64,000 nucleotides of DNA from Pseudomonas oryzihabitans. Lineage in GTDB: Bacteria > Pseudomonadota > Gammaproteobacteria > Pseudomonadales > Pseudomonadaceae. The position numbers and the translations under genes are program-made. The stretch covers positions 4,058,001 through 4,122,000 of the forward strand of contig NZ_CP021645.1 of NCBI RefSeq assembly GCF_006384975.1, given 5' to 3'. The notes beneath the pieces were generated by a model, which was not told the origin of the DNA, did not search any database, and saw only the letters and a program-made list of their open reading frames with translations. Shown here in pieces: positions 27,083-37,072 of the stretch (positions are counted from its first letter, which is position 1; each line of letters starts with the position of its first letter).

Positions 27083-28272
27083 TGAAGACCCGACTGCGCG
27101 TCGCAACCCCGTCAGGCGAGAGCGGAGCGCTCGTGGCCCAGGATGGCGACTACCTATTCCGTTACCAAGATGAAGCCTCTGCGCAGTCCGCGATCAGTTT
27201 GCTGATGCCGGTGCGCCTGGATGACTATCGCCGCCGCGAGCTGCATCCGATTTTCCAGATGAATCTGCCGGAAGGCTACGTGCTGGAACAGCTAAGAAAC
27301 CGGCTGGCCAAGTTGGTCTCCCTGGATTCCATGGCCCTACTGGCACTGACTGGCAGCAGCTCGCCTATTGGCCGTGTGACGGTGGCCTCTCCCGAGATCG
27401 ATACACTGCTGGAGCGCCAACGCTTTCCAGGCGAACGGCTCAGCGAGATCCTCGCCTGGGATGGTACGGAAGACCTGTTCGTCGAATTGGTGGATCGCTA
27501 CATCCTGCGCGCCGGTATTTCCGGCGTACAGCCCAAGCTGTTGGTGCCCGAGCGAGAGGATGCCCGCTTCACCTCAAGGACCGCCGAGCTGATCATCAAG
27601 AGCGGCCGAGACGAGTTTCCGGGCCTGGCGATCAACGAATACCTCTGCATGTCCGTCGCGCGAGAGGCGGGTATCCCGGTGCCGGAGTTCCATCTTTCCA
27701 GCAACGCCAAGCTCTTCGTCATGCGTCGTTTCGACCGCGACGAACGTCTCGAACCCATAGGTTTCGAAGACATGGCCGCGCTGATGGGCCTGGCGGCGGA
27801 GCAGAAATACAGCAAGAGCTACTCAGCCATCGCCAAGGCCATTCGCCTGTTCTGCGCGCCCGAACACGTCCGCCCCTCATTGGCCCAGCTCTTTGCCACG
27901 GTGAGCCTGAGCTGCATCCTCGGCAATGGCGATGCGCATCTGAAGAACTTCGGATTGCTCTATGCCGACCCTACCCAGCGCGATACCTGCTTGGCGCCCG
28001 CCTACGACATCGTCAACACCACCGCCTACCTTCCCGAGGATGTGCTTGCGCTGGAGTTGATGGGCAACAAGTCGCTGTTCGCCTCGCGCCAGGGTTTGCT
28101 GGATTTTGCGGAAGTCTGCGATGTGGAGCGACCGGCCGAAGTGATTCGCTCCCAGCTGGAAGCGCTGGAGCGGGTACTGCAGCGTTCGACTGAGCTTTGC
28201 AGCCAGGCGCCTGGAGTAGCAGCTGCCATTCGGCAAAGTGCCGCGCCCTTTGTGCAGACGTTCGGCTATTAG
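27082..28272 (+). CDS. hipA: HipA-family serine/threonine kinase toxin
   Basis: 396 residues, usual for HipA. The N-terminal HipA domain (GALVAQDGDYLFRYQD, LPEGYVLEQLRNRLAKL) is followed by the kinase: activation-loop type motif GISGVQPKLLV near residues 148-158, ELIIKSGRDEFPGLAINEY with the ATP-binding lysine near residue 172, catalytic NGDAHLKNFGLLY near residues 276-288 and metal-binding YDIVNTT near residue 308. HipA of E. coli phosphorylates glutamyl-tRNA synthetase and induces dormancy; some family members phosphorylate other synthetases, so the target is not fixed. The stop overlaps the convergent pseudogene by 3-4 bp. Confidence 0.88.
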   Translation: MKTRLRVATPSGESGALVAQDGDYLFRYQDEASAQSAISLLMPVRLDDYRRRELHPIFQMNLPEGYVLEQLRNRLAKLVSLDSMALLALTGSSSPIGRVTVASPEIDTLLERQRFPGERLSEILAWDGTEDLFVELVDRYILRAGISGVQPKLLVPEREDARFTSRTAELIIKSGRDEFPGLAINEYLCMSVAREAGIPVPEFHLSSNAKLFVMRRFDRDERLEPIGFEDMAALMGLAAEQKYSKSYSAIAKAIRLFCAPEHVRPSLAQLFATVSLSCILGNGDAHLKNFGLLYADPTQRDTCLAPAYDIVNTTAYLPEDVLALELMGNKSLFASRQGLLDFAEVCDVERPAEVIRSQLEALERVLQRSTELCSQAPGVAAAIRQSAAPFVQTFGY

Positions 28273-28662
28273 AGGCGCTGCATCGTTCTGCATTTCGGAA
28301 ATGCCGAGCAGCCGCAAAATTGCGGCCCCGCTTTTTCCCCGATTTCACGGTACGTATTAGCAGCGCGCTGCCGCACTTGGGGCAGCACCGCTCCGCCGTC
28401 GGATCGCTGCGGCGCTTGAGGTTTTGCACGTGCTCGCGATGAGTGGCGAGTGTCTGTGCGCGCGGTCGGATTGAAGGGCGCGCAGCATGGCTTCGACTTC
28501 GGCGTCGCTAAATACTGGCTGCTGGAATGACCGGATATAGAGAAAGAAACCGATGGCTACTGGCAGCAGACAGAAATAGATTTTGGGGCGAGAAGTATTC
28601 GGCGGGCGTACTATTATCAATCTCGCGAGATAAACATGGATGTCTTTGTTGAGGCCGCTCAT
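28269..28662 (-). pseudogene. Frameshifted membrane-anchored C4 zinc-ribbon protein
   Basis: Three pieces of one protein are spread over three frames. The first, from ATG at 28662, has a membrane helix (IYFCLLPVAIGFFLYI) and FSDAEVEAMLRALQSDRA. A shift leads to QTLATHREHVQNLKRRS then ERCCPKCGSALLIRTVKSG. A second shift leads to CGCSAFPKCRTMQRL and a stop at 28269. Joined, they give the topoisomerase-type zinc finger CPKCG...GCSAFPKC with all four cysteines. An intact version would have about 130 residues. Two frameshifts suggest decay, though read errors cannot be excluded. Confidence 0.72.
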
Positions 28663-28725
28663 GCTGCTATCGAGGAAATTCGGCTTCAGTTTGAATGATA
28701 TAAATTTTGATAGTCAGAGGTGGCA

Positions 28726-31700
28726 ATGACTAGGGGGCAGGATTCAAGATTATCGCCTTCGCATTTTATGCGGCAGCTGCGTCCGGAGTGCTACTCCGAT
28801 AGTGCTGATCGAGTGTCCTACCTGCTGGACGCCAAGATGCTTGAGTACTGTCTGGAAAGCATTACCTCGCGTAATGAGATGCATGACTTCGAGATATTCT
28901 GTCGAAAATTGTGCGAACGGATGATCTGCCCCAACCTCAAGCCATCCACAGGGCCTGAAGGAGGAGGTGATAGTAAAGCGGATGCAGAGACCTATCCTGT
29001 TGCCGAGGAAATCGCCGAGCATACCTACATTGGCAATGTTGCGGCTGGCCAGGAGCGTTGGGCCTTCGCATTCAGCGCGAAAAAAAAATGGGCGGAAAAG
29101 GTACGCAATGATGTCGCTGGAATCGTTGCAACTCAGCGCGGATATAAGAAAATTATCTGCGTAACGGCACAATTTGCGCCTGCCAAGAAGCGTGCGCAAT
29201 TGGAGGATGAGCTCTCAAGGCTGTACGGCGTCATCGTCACGATCCTGGACCGTAGTTGGATCGTTGATAAGGTCATTGATCATGATCATAGAGACTTGGC
29301 CTACCACTATCTGCATGTCGGGCAGGAGGTGGCCGATAGTCGCCGCCTGGGGCCGTCCGACTACTCGCGTAACCAGCAATTAGAAGACCTTGAGCAGGCG
29401 CTCGCACGTCCCGATGAGTTCGAGGGAATGGAGATGCAACGAGCGACGGAAGCGCTCGTAGCTGCCAAATTGTCACGTAACCTGGAGCGGCCTCGGACCG
29501 AAACAGATGGTCGGTTCGAAAGAGCCATCCGCCTGGCTGCACGCTACGGCAGTCACCGTCAGAAGCTTGAGGCTCACTACGAAAAGCTCTGGACTGCCTT
29601 TTGGTGGTTCGATGATATAGCTTTGATGAATGAGGGGTACGAGGCATTCGAGCAGTTGGTTCTGGATACCGACCATGCCAAGAACCTTGAGCTGCTTTGC
29701 AATTTGGCTCAGTTGCTTTTCAACTCAGTAATTCATCAACACCTGACAGCTAAGGAGGCTCAGCTCGTTGAGCGTGTTCGTCGTCTACGCGAAAGATTGA
29801 CCTTGATGGCGGCGGAGCTAGAGCGACCGAATCACGCTTTGGAAGCGAGGACATCAATACTTGTCCTCGACGTCAATCGAGCCGCATTGGCTGATGACCA
29901 GCAACTATTAGCTGAGCTCTGGCCGCAGTTCTCAGATTTACTCCGACAAGCGCGAGGTCTAGGCGAGTTTTCCGCGGAGCGGTTAACGAACTTGATCGAG
30001 GTTTTCGGCAATGTCGCAGGCAATGACCCAGGCTATGCTGCGCTGGTAGATGAAATGGCCTTGTTCGTGACAGAGCGTACGGGCGAGGGGCAGGGGGCTC
30101 TGGTGCTTTTGAATCGGGCAAGGCAGCTCGATTTTAAGGATAATTTCGAGATGATAAGGCTGCTAGGTAAGGCAGTCCGACAATTGACAAAGAAAGAGTA
30201 CTCCGAGGCCATGATTGAAGCATCACAGCTTCTCGCCTTGGCATATCGCAGTGCGGGGCTTCTATGGGCAGCACGCGCCAGTTGCATCTTTTCGCTTGCA
30301 TCGATGTTTATTGCTGCTGAAGAAGACCATGATCTTCCCGCGTCGATTGTTCCGACATTAATGATCTTCGTCTGGATAACTGTCGAACTCCGCCATCTAC
30401 CCGATCTACTGGAGGCCGTCCGCCTGGTACAAGGTTGCGCAAATGGACTACCGCTCGATGATGAGTCTCAGGGTAGAGTCCAGAAACGCTTGGGGGAGTT
30501 GGATCTGATTCTAACCTGCCAACTCGTTAACTTAGATGAGAATAGTCTCCGGCGAATTACTCAACTACCAGAAGTGTTGGAGCGGTTGGGTTTGATACAT
30601 AGTCGTAATGCTCTGCTCTATGTTCTTGGCCACGAGGCGAAGCTACGAGAGGAAGGAACCATTCCTAAACAGGAGACGCCTGAGCAGGTTGCTGAACTTT
30701 TCTCCCAGATTGCCAGTCAGCCGGCTGGAACCAAATCGGATTACCCCATGATTTTCAATGAGGGGGTATCGCAGTATCTCGTCTCCCGGGTGCAGGGCAT
30801 GCTGGTTTCGATTCAACATCCATGCACTGAGACATCGATTCCTCTGGCAGAGGTCATCTTAGGCATTATTGAGGCTCTTTTTGCCACCGCTCTCCAGCTT
30901 AGAGTTGCAGCTCACACCGAGTATTTCAAAGTTACCGTTCAGGAGGTTGACCAGAGTGCGGAGCCTGCATTCTATGTAAATGAGGAGGACATGACTGCTT
31001 CGGTGGCATGGCCTACCGGGCTGGCGGTGAGCTCGTACGCGAGAACGCAAGAAATTCAGCAGACGTTGATCCAACTGGCGGTCACCATCTTTGCCGCGAC
31101 TTGCCATGTTCCTGATTTAGAGACCACCCTTGATCAGTTGTTCAAGAGCGAAGCAGTGCTGGATCGGATTGCCATGATCGTTGCGGTCGGCAACAGCCGG
31201 CAGCGTCTATTCAGCCGGTCCTTTTCTACTATCACTGCGTGGTCTGATATGGCCAATGCGGAGTTTGCTCTTGAGTCCACACGGCCTGTGATCAAGCGTG
31301 CTCCCCTAAGGGGGCATAGTGATGAAGTCGTCGGGGAAGGTGAGGGCACCCTGATGTCGTCCGGCTCGGTGAGTGATCATCGTCAACTAGGTGTGCGGTC
31401 GCTCATTGATGTCCATCTTTGGAATCAGGCTGGCTGGCGAGGTGTTGTCGTTGCTGACTTGGCTCCTAATGCCCCGCCAGCTTTGGCGCTGATGTTCACA
31501 GACGCGGGAGCTGCCAGAAAAATCTTTGCACGCTGGCGTGAGCGCCTAGGTAGTGTCGATCGTAATGATGAAATCTATGTAGCGGTAGTGCAGGGCATCT
31601 CTCGGGAATATCCAGCTCATTACCGGCTCCTCATTACGTCGACCCCTCCTGAGGCGGAGGAACCGTTGGATCGGAAGGCACATATGGTGGTTTCGCGTAT

Positions 31701-31965
31701 GCAGACTATGGAAGCTTCCAGCGACGCCAATTTGCTGCGATTCTTGGCCGCTTACCAGCGGGCGGGCGCCTATCTTCTTCTTCCAGCCGTGCTCAATTCT
31801 GGGCAGCCAGAGCTTCTTTTTGAGACGGCGATCCTGAAGAGAAAGCTAGTAGTCAGATCCGCTGCGGATGTCGGGAAGAATGATTTGGAGGTAATGGCGC
31901 TCGGTTTGCAGTTATACCACGAGCGGTTTGGAGATTCTGGGGCGGGTGATGATTGGGTGGGCTAA
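28726..31965 (+). CDS. Large protein with N-terminal PD-(D/E)xK-like nuclease domain; putative defence effector
   Basis: 1079 residues from ATG 28726 (AGAGG ends 5 nt upstream; a GTG 6 bp earlier is the alternative). Residues ~40-200 look like a restriction-type nuclease: EIFCRKLCERMICPNLKP, then GPEGGGDSKADAETYPV (acidic metal ligand near 82), then WAFAFSAKKKW (lysine near 119), then KKIICVTAQF and TILDRSWIVDKVIDH. Residues ~215-800 are almost all helical, with repeat-like segments (AHYEKLWTAFWWFDDIALM) as in TPR-type sensors. The last ~200 residues form an alpha/beta region (DVHLWNQAGWRGVVVADLA). I do not recognise a named family for the whole. Base use is clearly AT-richer than the core genes. 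The partner gene starts 6 bp downstream. DNA degradation upon phage sensing is inference. Confidence 0.72.
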   Translation: MTRGQDSRLSPSHFMRQLRPECYSDSADRVSYLLDAKMLEYCLESITSRNEMHDFEIFCRKLCERMICPNLKPSTGPEGGGDSKADAETYPVAEEIAEHTYIGNVAAGQERWAFAFSAKKKWAEKVRNDVAGIVATQRGYKKIICVTAQFAPAKKRAQLEDELSRLYGVIVTILDRSWIVDKVIDHDHRDLAYHYLHVGQEVADSRRLGPSDYSRNQQLEDLEQALARPDEFEGMEMQRATEALVAAKLSRNLERPRTETDGRFERAIRLAARYGSHRQKLEAHYEKLWTAFWWFDDIALMNEGYEAFEQLVLDTDHAKNLELLCNLAQLLFNSVIHQHLTAKEAQLVERVRRLRERLTLMAAELERPNHALEARTSILVLDVNRAALADDQQLLAELWPQFSDLLRQARGLGEFSAERLTNLIEVFGNVAGNDPGYAALVDEMALFVTERTGEGQGALVLLNRARQLDFKDNFEMIRLLGKAVRQLTKKEYSEAMIEASQLLALAYRSAGLLWAARASCIFSLASMFIAAEEDHDLPASIVPTLMIFVWITVELRHLPDLLEAVRLVQGCANGLPLDDESQGRVQKRLGELDLILTCQLVNLDENSLRRITQLPEVLERLGLIHSRNALLYVLGHEAKLREEGTIPKQETPEQVAELFSQIASQPAGTKSDYPMIFNEGVSQYLVSRVQGMLVSIQHPCTETSIPLAEVILGIIEALFATALQLRVAAHTEYFKVTVQEVDQSAEPAFYVNEEDMTASVAWPTGLAVSSYARTQEIQQTLIQLAVTIFAATCHVPDLETTLDQLFKSEAVLDRIAMIVAVGNSRQRLFSRSFSTITAWSDMANAEFALESTRPVIKRAPLRGHSDEVVGEGEGTLMSSGSVSDHRQLGVRSLIDVHLWNQAGWRGVVVADLAPNAPPALALMFTDAGAARKIFARWRERLGSVDRNDEIYVAVVQGISREYPAHYRLLITSTPPEAEEPLDRKAHMVVSRMQTMEASSDANLLRFLAAYQRAGAYLLLPAVLNSGQPELLFETAILKRKLVVRSAADVGKNDLEVMALGLQLYHERFGDSGAGDDWVG

Positions 31966-31971
31966 TATATT

Positions 31972-33747
31972 ATGACTATTGATTACTTAGAAGCCTTTCC
32001 ACTACCTCTGAGCTGTATGCCTGAACGCTTAAAGCAGCTCTTGGCTCCTGTAGGGATGTCTCCGCGGCAGATGGTAGAAGTGGCTGCGCTCTATGAACAT
32101 GATCAGTATGGAGCGGAGGCCGAGCATCTTCGTTTGCTGATGGCTGTGGTGCCTCTTAGTCAAGAAGTCCCGTTAGAGGTTCTAGACGAGGGAGCCTATG
32201 GTGTCGTTGAGTACTCTGTCCCGGCAGGTAAGGTTCGTGGCTGCTCCGCAAGCTTTACGCCATCCATCTCAGGCTACGACTACATCGTAGCGTCATGGGG
32301 TGATGGCTCTTTCTACACCTTTAACCTTGCGGAGAAGGTTTGGATGACGCTGGGATTGGCCCCTCGCTGCGTTGGCAACGAGCACCAGCGTATGGTCTTT
32401 GATGATTTAGGGCTTCCAGAGTTTGGTGTGGCTGAGGGAGAGGTTTCTAGTGAGTATCACTGGAGCTTAAAGAGGCCCGTCAGTTGGCGCATGTCAAATG
32501 AGTACCTGCGTCGCTATCTTTGGCTTCGGGGCGCGCGGGGGGTACGAGTTTTCTACTACTCAGCTCAGTTGCCAGATAGCCCTGAGATACGATCGATTAT
32601 GGGAGATGAGTCTCATGTAGTCCGCGTGCCTGCAGATGGCATTGCTTGGTACAAATTGGATATCCGCGAGCATAAGGGAGGTCTCCTGCTGCAGCTTTGG
32701 GCCTCAGTTGAAGCGATAACGCCAGAGCTCTGTCCAGAGCAAACTGCAGAGGGGATCCTATGGCCAGGTCATGCTCATGCGATGACTCGCGCACGTGCAG
32801 ACGCATTAGTCGGCTCAGATTTGGTCTATCTCGACGATTGCTTCCTTCAGAAGTATGAGCAGAGTGCTTTCTACGACTCGATCCCGGTTCATGTATGGGG
32901 GCGATGGCAATGTAGTCCTTCATATCGGGGGCAGTGGAGCTTCACTGAATGCAGACGGATTGGAAGAAATCTAATCCAGGTGCCGATGCGTGAGTTATAC
33001 AAACCGAAGCCAGATCGCGAGATAGTGCATGCTCGGTCATTCGCGGTCGATCCGGCCTATTTAGCGGATGTGGACCTGGATGAAGAGCACGTGGTTGCGA
33101 AGGTGCAACGGCTGCTTGACGTGCTTTTGCAGTTGGGTGACGGCCTTTCTGCACTAGGGGCCGTCGTTGGCCTTAGCAAGTCAGCAGAAGAGCTGACAGG
33201 CTTTCGGCGAGCAGAGGTGGAGGCTAATGGTTGGTTGGCCTATCCAGCGCTCAGTCGCCTTGCTCAGGTAGCACCCTCGAATATGACGCAACAGATGTTC
33301 CTCGCTCGCTGCAAAAGTTTGCACGAGGTCTGGCAGCGCGTTCCAAATGGATATCTCAAATCATTGTTAGAGCATGCAGGATGTCCGAGAGCCTCGGTCA
33401 AAGATCTCGGAAGTCTGAAGCTTCTGCAGGCACTTTTGAATGTTATCGAAAGGCTGAACGTGCATGAGGAGACCAGCGATGCGTTTGCCTCAGGTACTGA
33501 GCCTGAGGGCTGGAAAGATCGCAATGTAGCCGTAGCCGCCTTGTTCCTAAATAACGATCTCAGAATCGCTGATGCTCACGAGGCTATGGAGCAGTGCTTG
33601 AGCACACTGCAGCAGCTAGGTTTCGATATCGCAACTGTCAATGCAGGCTATGGACGAGCTTTAGACTTCGTTATGGACGGAGTTATTGACGCCCTGAGCA
33701 AAGTTTCTGTTTCTATCCAGTGCTTGATAAGGCGTAGTCGACCTTAG
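31972..33747 (+). CDS. Uncharacterised partner of the nuclease-like protein
   Basis: 591 residues, not recognised. It starts 6 bp after the upstream stop, so the two form an operon. The N-terminal ~340 residues are mixed alpha/beta and tryptophan/tyrosine-rich (YIVASWGDGSFYTFNLAEK, LRRYLWLRGARGVRVFYY, YDSIPVHVWGRWQCSPSYRG), suggesting a binding fold. Residues ~370-590 are helical (VVAKVQRLLDVLLQLGDGL, LKLLQALLNVIERLNV). There is no signal peptide, membrane helix, Walker motif or obvious catalytic motif. Low GC like its neighbour indicates joint acquisition. It could be a sensor, an inhibitor or a structural cofactor of the nuclease. Confidence 0.65.
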   Translation: MTIDYLEAFPLPLSCMPERLKQLLAPVGMSPRQMVEVAALYEHDQYGAEAEHLRLLMAVVPLSQEVPLEVLDEGAYGVVEYSVPAGKVRGCSASFTPSISGYDYIVASWGDGSFYTFNLAEKVWMTLGLAPRCVGNEHQRMVFDDLGLPEFGVAEGEVSSEYHWSLKRPVSWRMSNEYLRRYLWLRGARGVRVFYYSAQLPDSPEIRSIMGDESHVVRVPADGIAWYKLDIREHKGGLLLQLWASVEAITPELCPEQTAEGILWPGHAHAMTRARADALVGSDLVYLDDCFLQKYEQSAFYDSIPVHVWGRWQCSPSYRGQWSFTECRRIGRNLIQVPMRELYKPKPDREIVHARSFAVDPAYLADVDLDEEHVVAKVQRLLDVLLQLGDGLSALGAVVGLSKSAEELTGFRRAEVEANGWLAYPALSRLAQVAPSNMTQQMFLARCKSLHEVWQRVPNGYLKSLLEHAGCPRASVKDLGSLKLLQALLNVIERLNVHEETSDAFASGTEPEGWKDRNVAVAALFLNNDLRIADAHEAMEQCLSTLQQLGFDIATVNAGYGRALDFVMDGVIDALSKVSVSIQCLIRRSRP

Positions 33748-33786
33748 CCTTTTTTGTAGAGATTTCCTCATCAGGCTACAAAAGGC
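33747..33786 (+). terminator. Hairpin at the end of the two-gene unit, possible terminator
   Basis: GCCTTTTTTGTAG (33747-33759) can pair with CTACAAAAGGC (33776-33786), leaving two bulged T. It lies directly after the stop of the partner gene. There is no T run after the stem, so termination is uncertain. Confidence 0.4.
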
Positions 33787-33830
33787 CCACCAATCGGCGT
33801 AATGCTGTCATTCAAGGCTGCGTGATTGGC

Positions 33831-33858
33831 GCCCTTCTCCAATTTATGGGAGAAGGGC
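33831..33858. repeat. Hairpin repeat, 10-bp arms
   Basis: GCCCTTCTCC-aatttatg-GGAGAAGGGC, a perfect stem between the converging partner and AbiTii genes. A relative (CCTTCTCCCCTGAGGGG) lies at 33899 and a longer one at 42253. These resemble dispersed CTCTCCC/GGGAGAG elements of pseudomonads. It may also act as a two-way terminator. Confidence 0.5.
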
Positions 33859-33921
33859 TGAGAATAGGGCTGAAAATACTGGGGAATTGCCTGCTTTTCC
33901 TTCTCCCCTGAGGGGCGAGGG

Positions 33922-34803
33922 TTATGACAGTGCCGCCAAAAGCGGTAGCGCCTGTACGGCGATCACGCCTCCAGTCGCGTTTTCTAGAACTGCCTTTATG
34001 CTGCCTGCCGTCGCCTTGATGATTGCCCATTTGGGTTTCGGTGACGCAGCCTGTGCCTGCAGTGTTGCCAGTTCGGCTTGCAACTCCTCGCGAGCCTCCC
34101 CAGAGATGCGTCCCTGATGGATGGCATCACGTAGTAGTTCGATCAAGGCTGACAGTGCAGCCATACTACTATCTGATGGCATCTGGGTCTGGTTGGAGCC
34201 GTTTGATCCTATCTGGATTTGAGAGCCGCTCACGTCCCCGAAGTGGTAGTGCTGTTGTTGCACGATTTGCTTTTCCTCCTGAGAAAACGTCATGCCTTCG
34301 CCGATTACACCCTTGGTCTCTAGATCAAGCGCCCATTCAAGTACCCGGCTTCTCACCTTCTCGATGATTCCTTGTACCTGAACCGTGGAGAATCTGAGCG
34401 CCGGGCGCATCATCATGCCGTTCGTCTCACGCATCATATTTATCAGCGTGTGCTCCACGTCGGCCGGGAAATGGCTATAGATGCCAGTTGTGCTTTGGGC
34501 AAGCTGTATCAGTTCAGGCACTGATTGCCGAACCTCGAAGTCCGACAGCATCTCAGCAATTTCAGGAGGCGCGATGAATGGAATGGGACCACGAATAGGG
34601 CTCTCCGCCATCAACTGTCCCTGCACTCGGCGATAGTCGGGCACTTCGCCGGAGTAATAGCCGTTCAGCTCGCTGCTGATCCAGTCGATCAGTTCAGGTA
34701 CGCCCAGCCGCCTGGCGGTGACTAAAGCGCGACGCAACAAATCAGCTGATGACACCGAGGTGTCAATTGCTGCATTCACTAGTTCGGTAACGAGCGCAGG
34801 CAT
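33922..34803 (-). CDS. AbiTii-domain protein, putative abortive-infection factor
   Basis: 293 residues. Residues 1 to about 190 match the AbiTii domain: ELVNAAIDTSVSSADLLRRA, ALVTARRLGVPELIDWISSE then LNGYYSGEVPDYRRVQGQL. A glycine/asparagine linker follows (HYHFGDVSGSQIQIGSNGSN, about 197-217), of a type that often joins domains in bacterial conflict proteins. The C-terminal ~75 residues are helical. AbiTii was defined in abortive infection against phage; its mechanism is unknown to me. The gene converges on the two-gene nuclease unit and lies 160 bp from the tRNA. Confidence 0.8.
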   Translation of the reverse strand: MPALVTELVNAAIDTSVSSADLLRRALVTARRLGVPELIDWISSELNGYYSGEVPDYRRVQGQLMAESPIRGPIPFIAPPEIAEMLSDFEVRQSVPELIQLAQSTTGIYSHFPADVEHTLINMMRETNGMMMRPALRFSTVQVQGIIEKVRSRVLEWALDLETKGVIGEGMTFSQEEKQIVQQQHYHFGDVSGSQIQIGSNGSNQTQMPSDSSMAALSALIELLRDAIHQGRISGEAREELQAELATLQAQAASPKPKWAIIKATAGSIKAVLENATGGVIAVQALPLLAALS

Positions 34804-34913
34804 TCATCCTCCCCCAATTGTGATGGCAAGGCATAGCATGCCACCTTTCTTGGTTGTTCTTTCCATGTGCATGTGAAGAGCAATAGAGGACTGAAGTGGG
34901 ACTAAAATAGCTA

Positions 34914-34945
34914 AAAACGAAAAAGCCCATCGTTGTGATGGGCTT
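34914..34945 (-). terminator. Intrinsic terminator after the tRNA gene
   Basis: On the minus strand AAGCCCATC-acaac-GATGGGCTT is followed by TTTCGTTTTT. It lies 17 bp after the tRNA 3' end. Confidence 0.82.
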
Positions 34946-34961
34946 AATTCGTTGATTTATA

Positions 34962-35038
34962 TGGTGGGCCCACACGGACTCGAACCGTGGACCAAAGGAT
35001 TATGAGTCCTCTGCTCTAACCAACTGAGCTATAGGCCC
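34962..35038 (-). tRNA. tRNA with CAU anticodon (tRNA-Ile2 or elongator tRNA-Met)
   Basis: 77 nt with encoded CCA. Acceptor stem GGGCCTA pairs with TGGGCCC allowing one wobble; D-arm TAGCTCAGTTGGTTAGAGCA; anticodon stem-loop GGACT-CATAATCC with anticodon CAT; T-arm with GGTTCGAGTCC. A CAT anticodon is shared by elongator methionine tRNA and by the lysidine-modified isoleucine tRNA. It is not the initiator type because the acceptor end is fully paired. The choice between Met and Ile2 needs comparison with known sequences. Its 3' end faces the defence-gene stretch. Confidence 0.92.
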
Positions 35039-35095
35039 TATAGCGCGGGAGAGTATACCGGGGTGACGGGGGATCGCCAAACCCTTGTCGGGCAT

Positions 35096-35125
35096 AAAAA
35101 AACCGGAGCCTGAGCTCCGGTTTTT
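35096..35125 (-). terminator. Intrinsic terminator after rpoD
   Basis: On the minus strand ACCGGAGC-tcag-GCTCCGGT followed by a seven-T run, 18 bp past the rpoD stop. A/T pairs extend the stem. Confidence 0.9.
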
Positions 35126-35142
35126 GATGCAGCGGCTGCGCC

Positions 35143-36996
<1,854 letters not shown>

Positions 36997-37072
36997 AGGT
37001 ACCCTTCCACTGAAGGCTTAGGCGGGCAAAAATAGCTGAACATTATAGCCGGTTAGACGCTGGTCGTGCCAG

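Noticed and set aside
33784..33792. GGCCCACCA matching the tRNA 3' end, possible attachment site
   Set aside because: It is nine bases in the inverted, not direct, orientation relative to the tRNA, so it does not fit an attL/attR pair.
33887..34117. Short plus-strand frame at the 3' end of the AbiTii gene
   Set aside because: Antisense to AbiTii coding sequence and without similarity.
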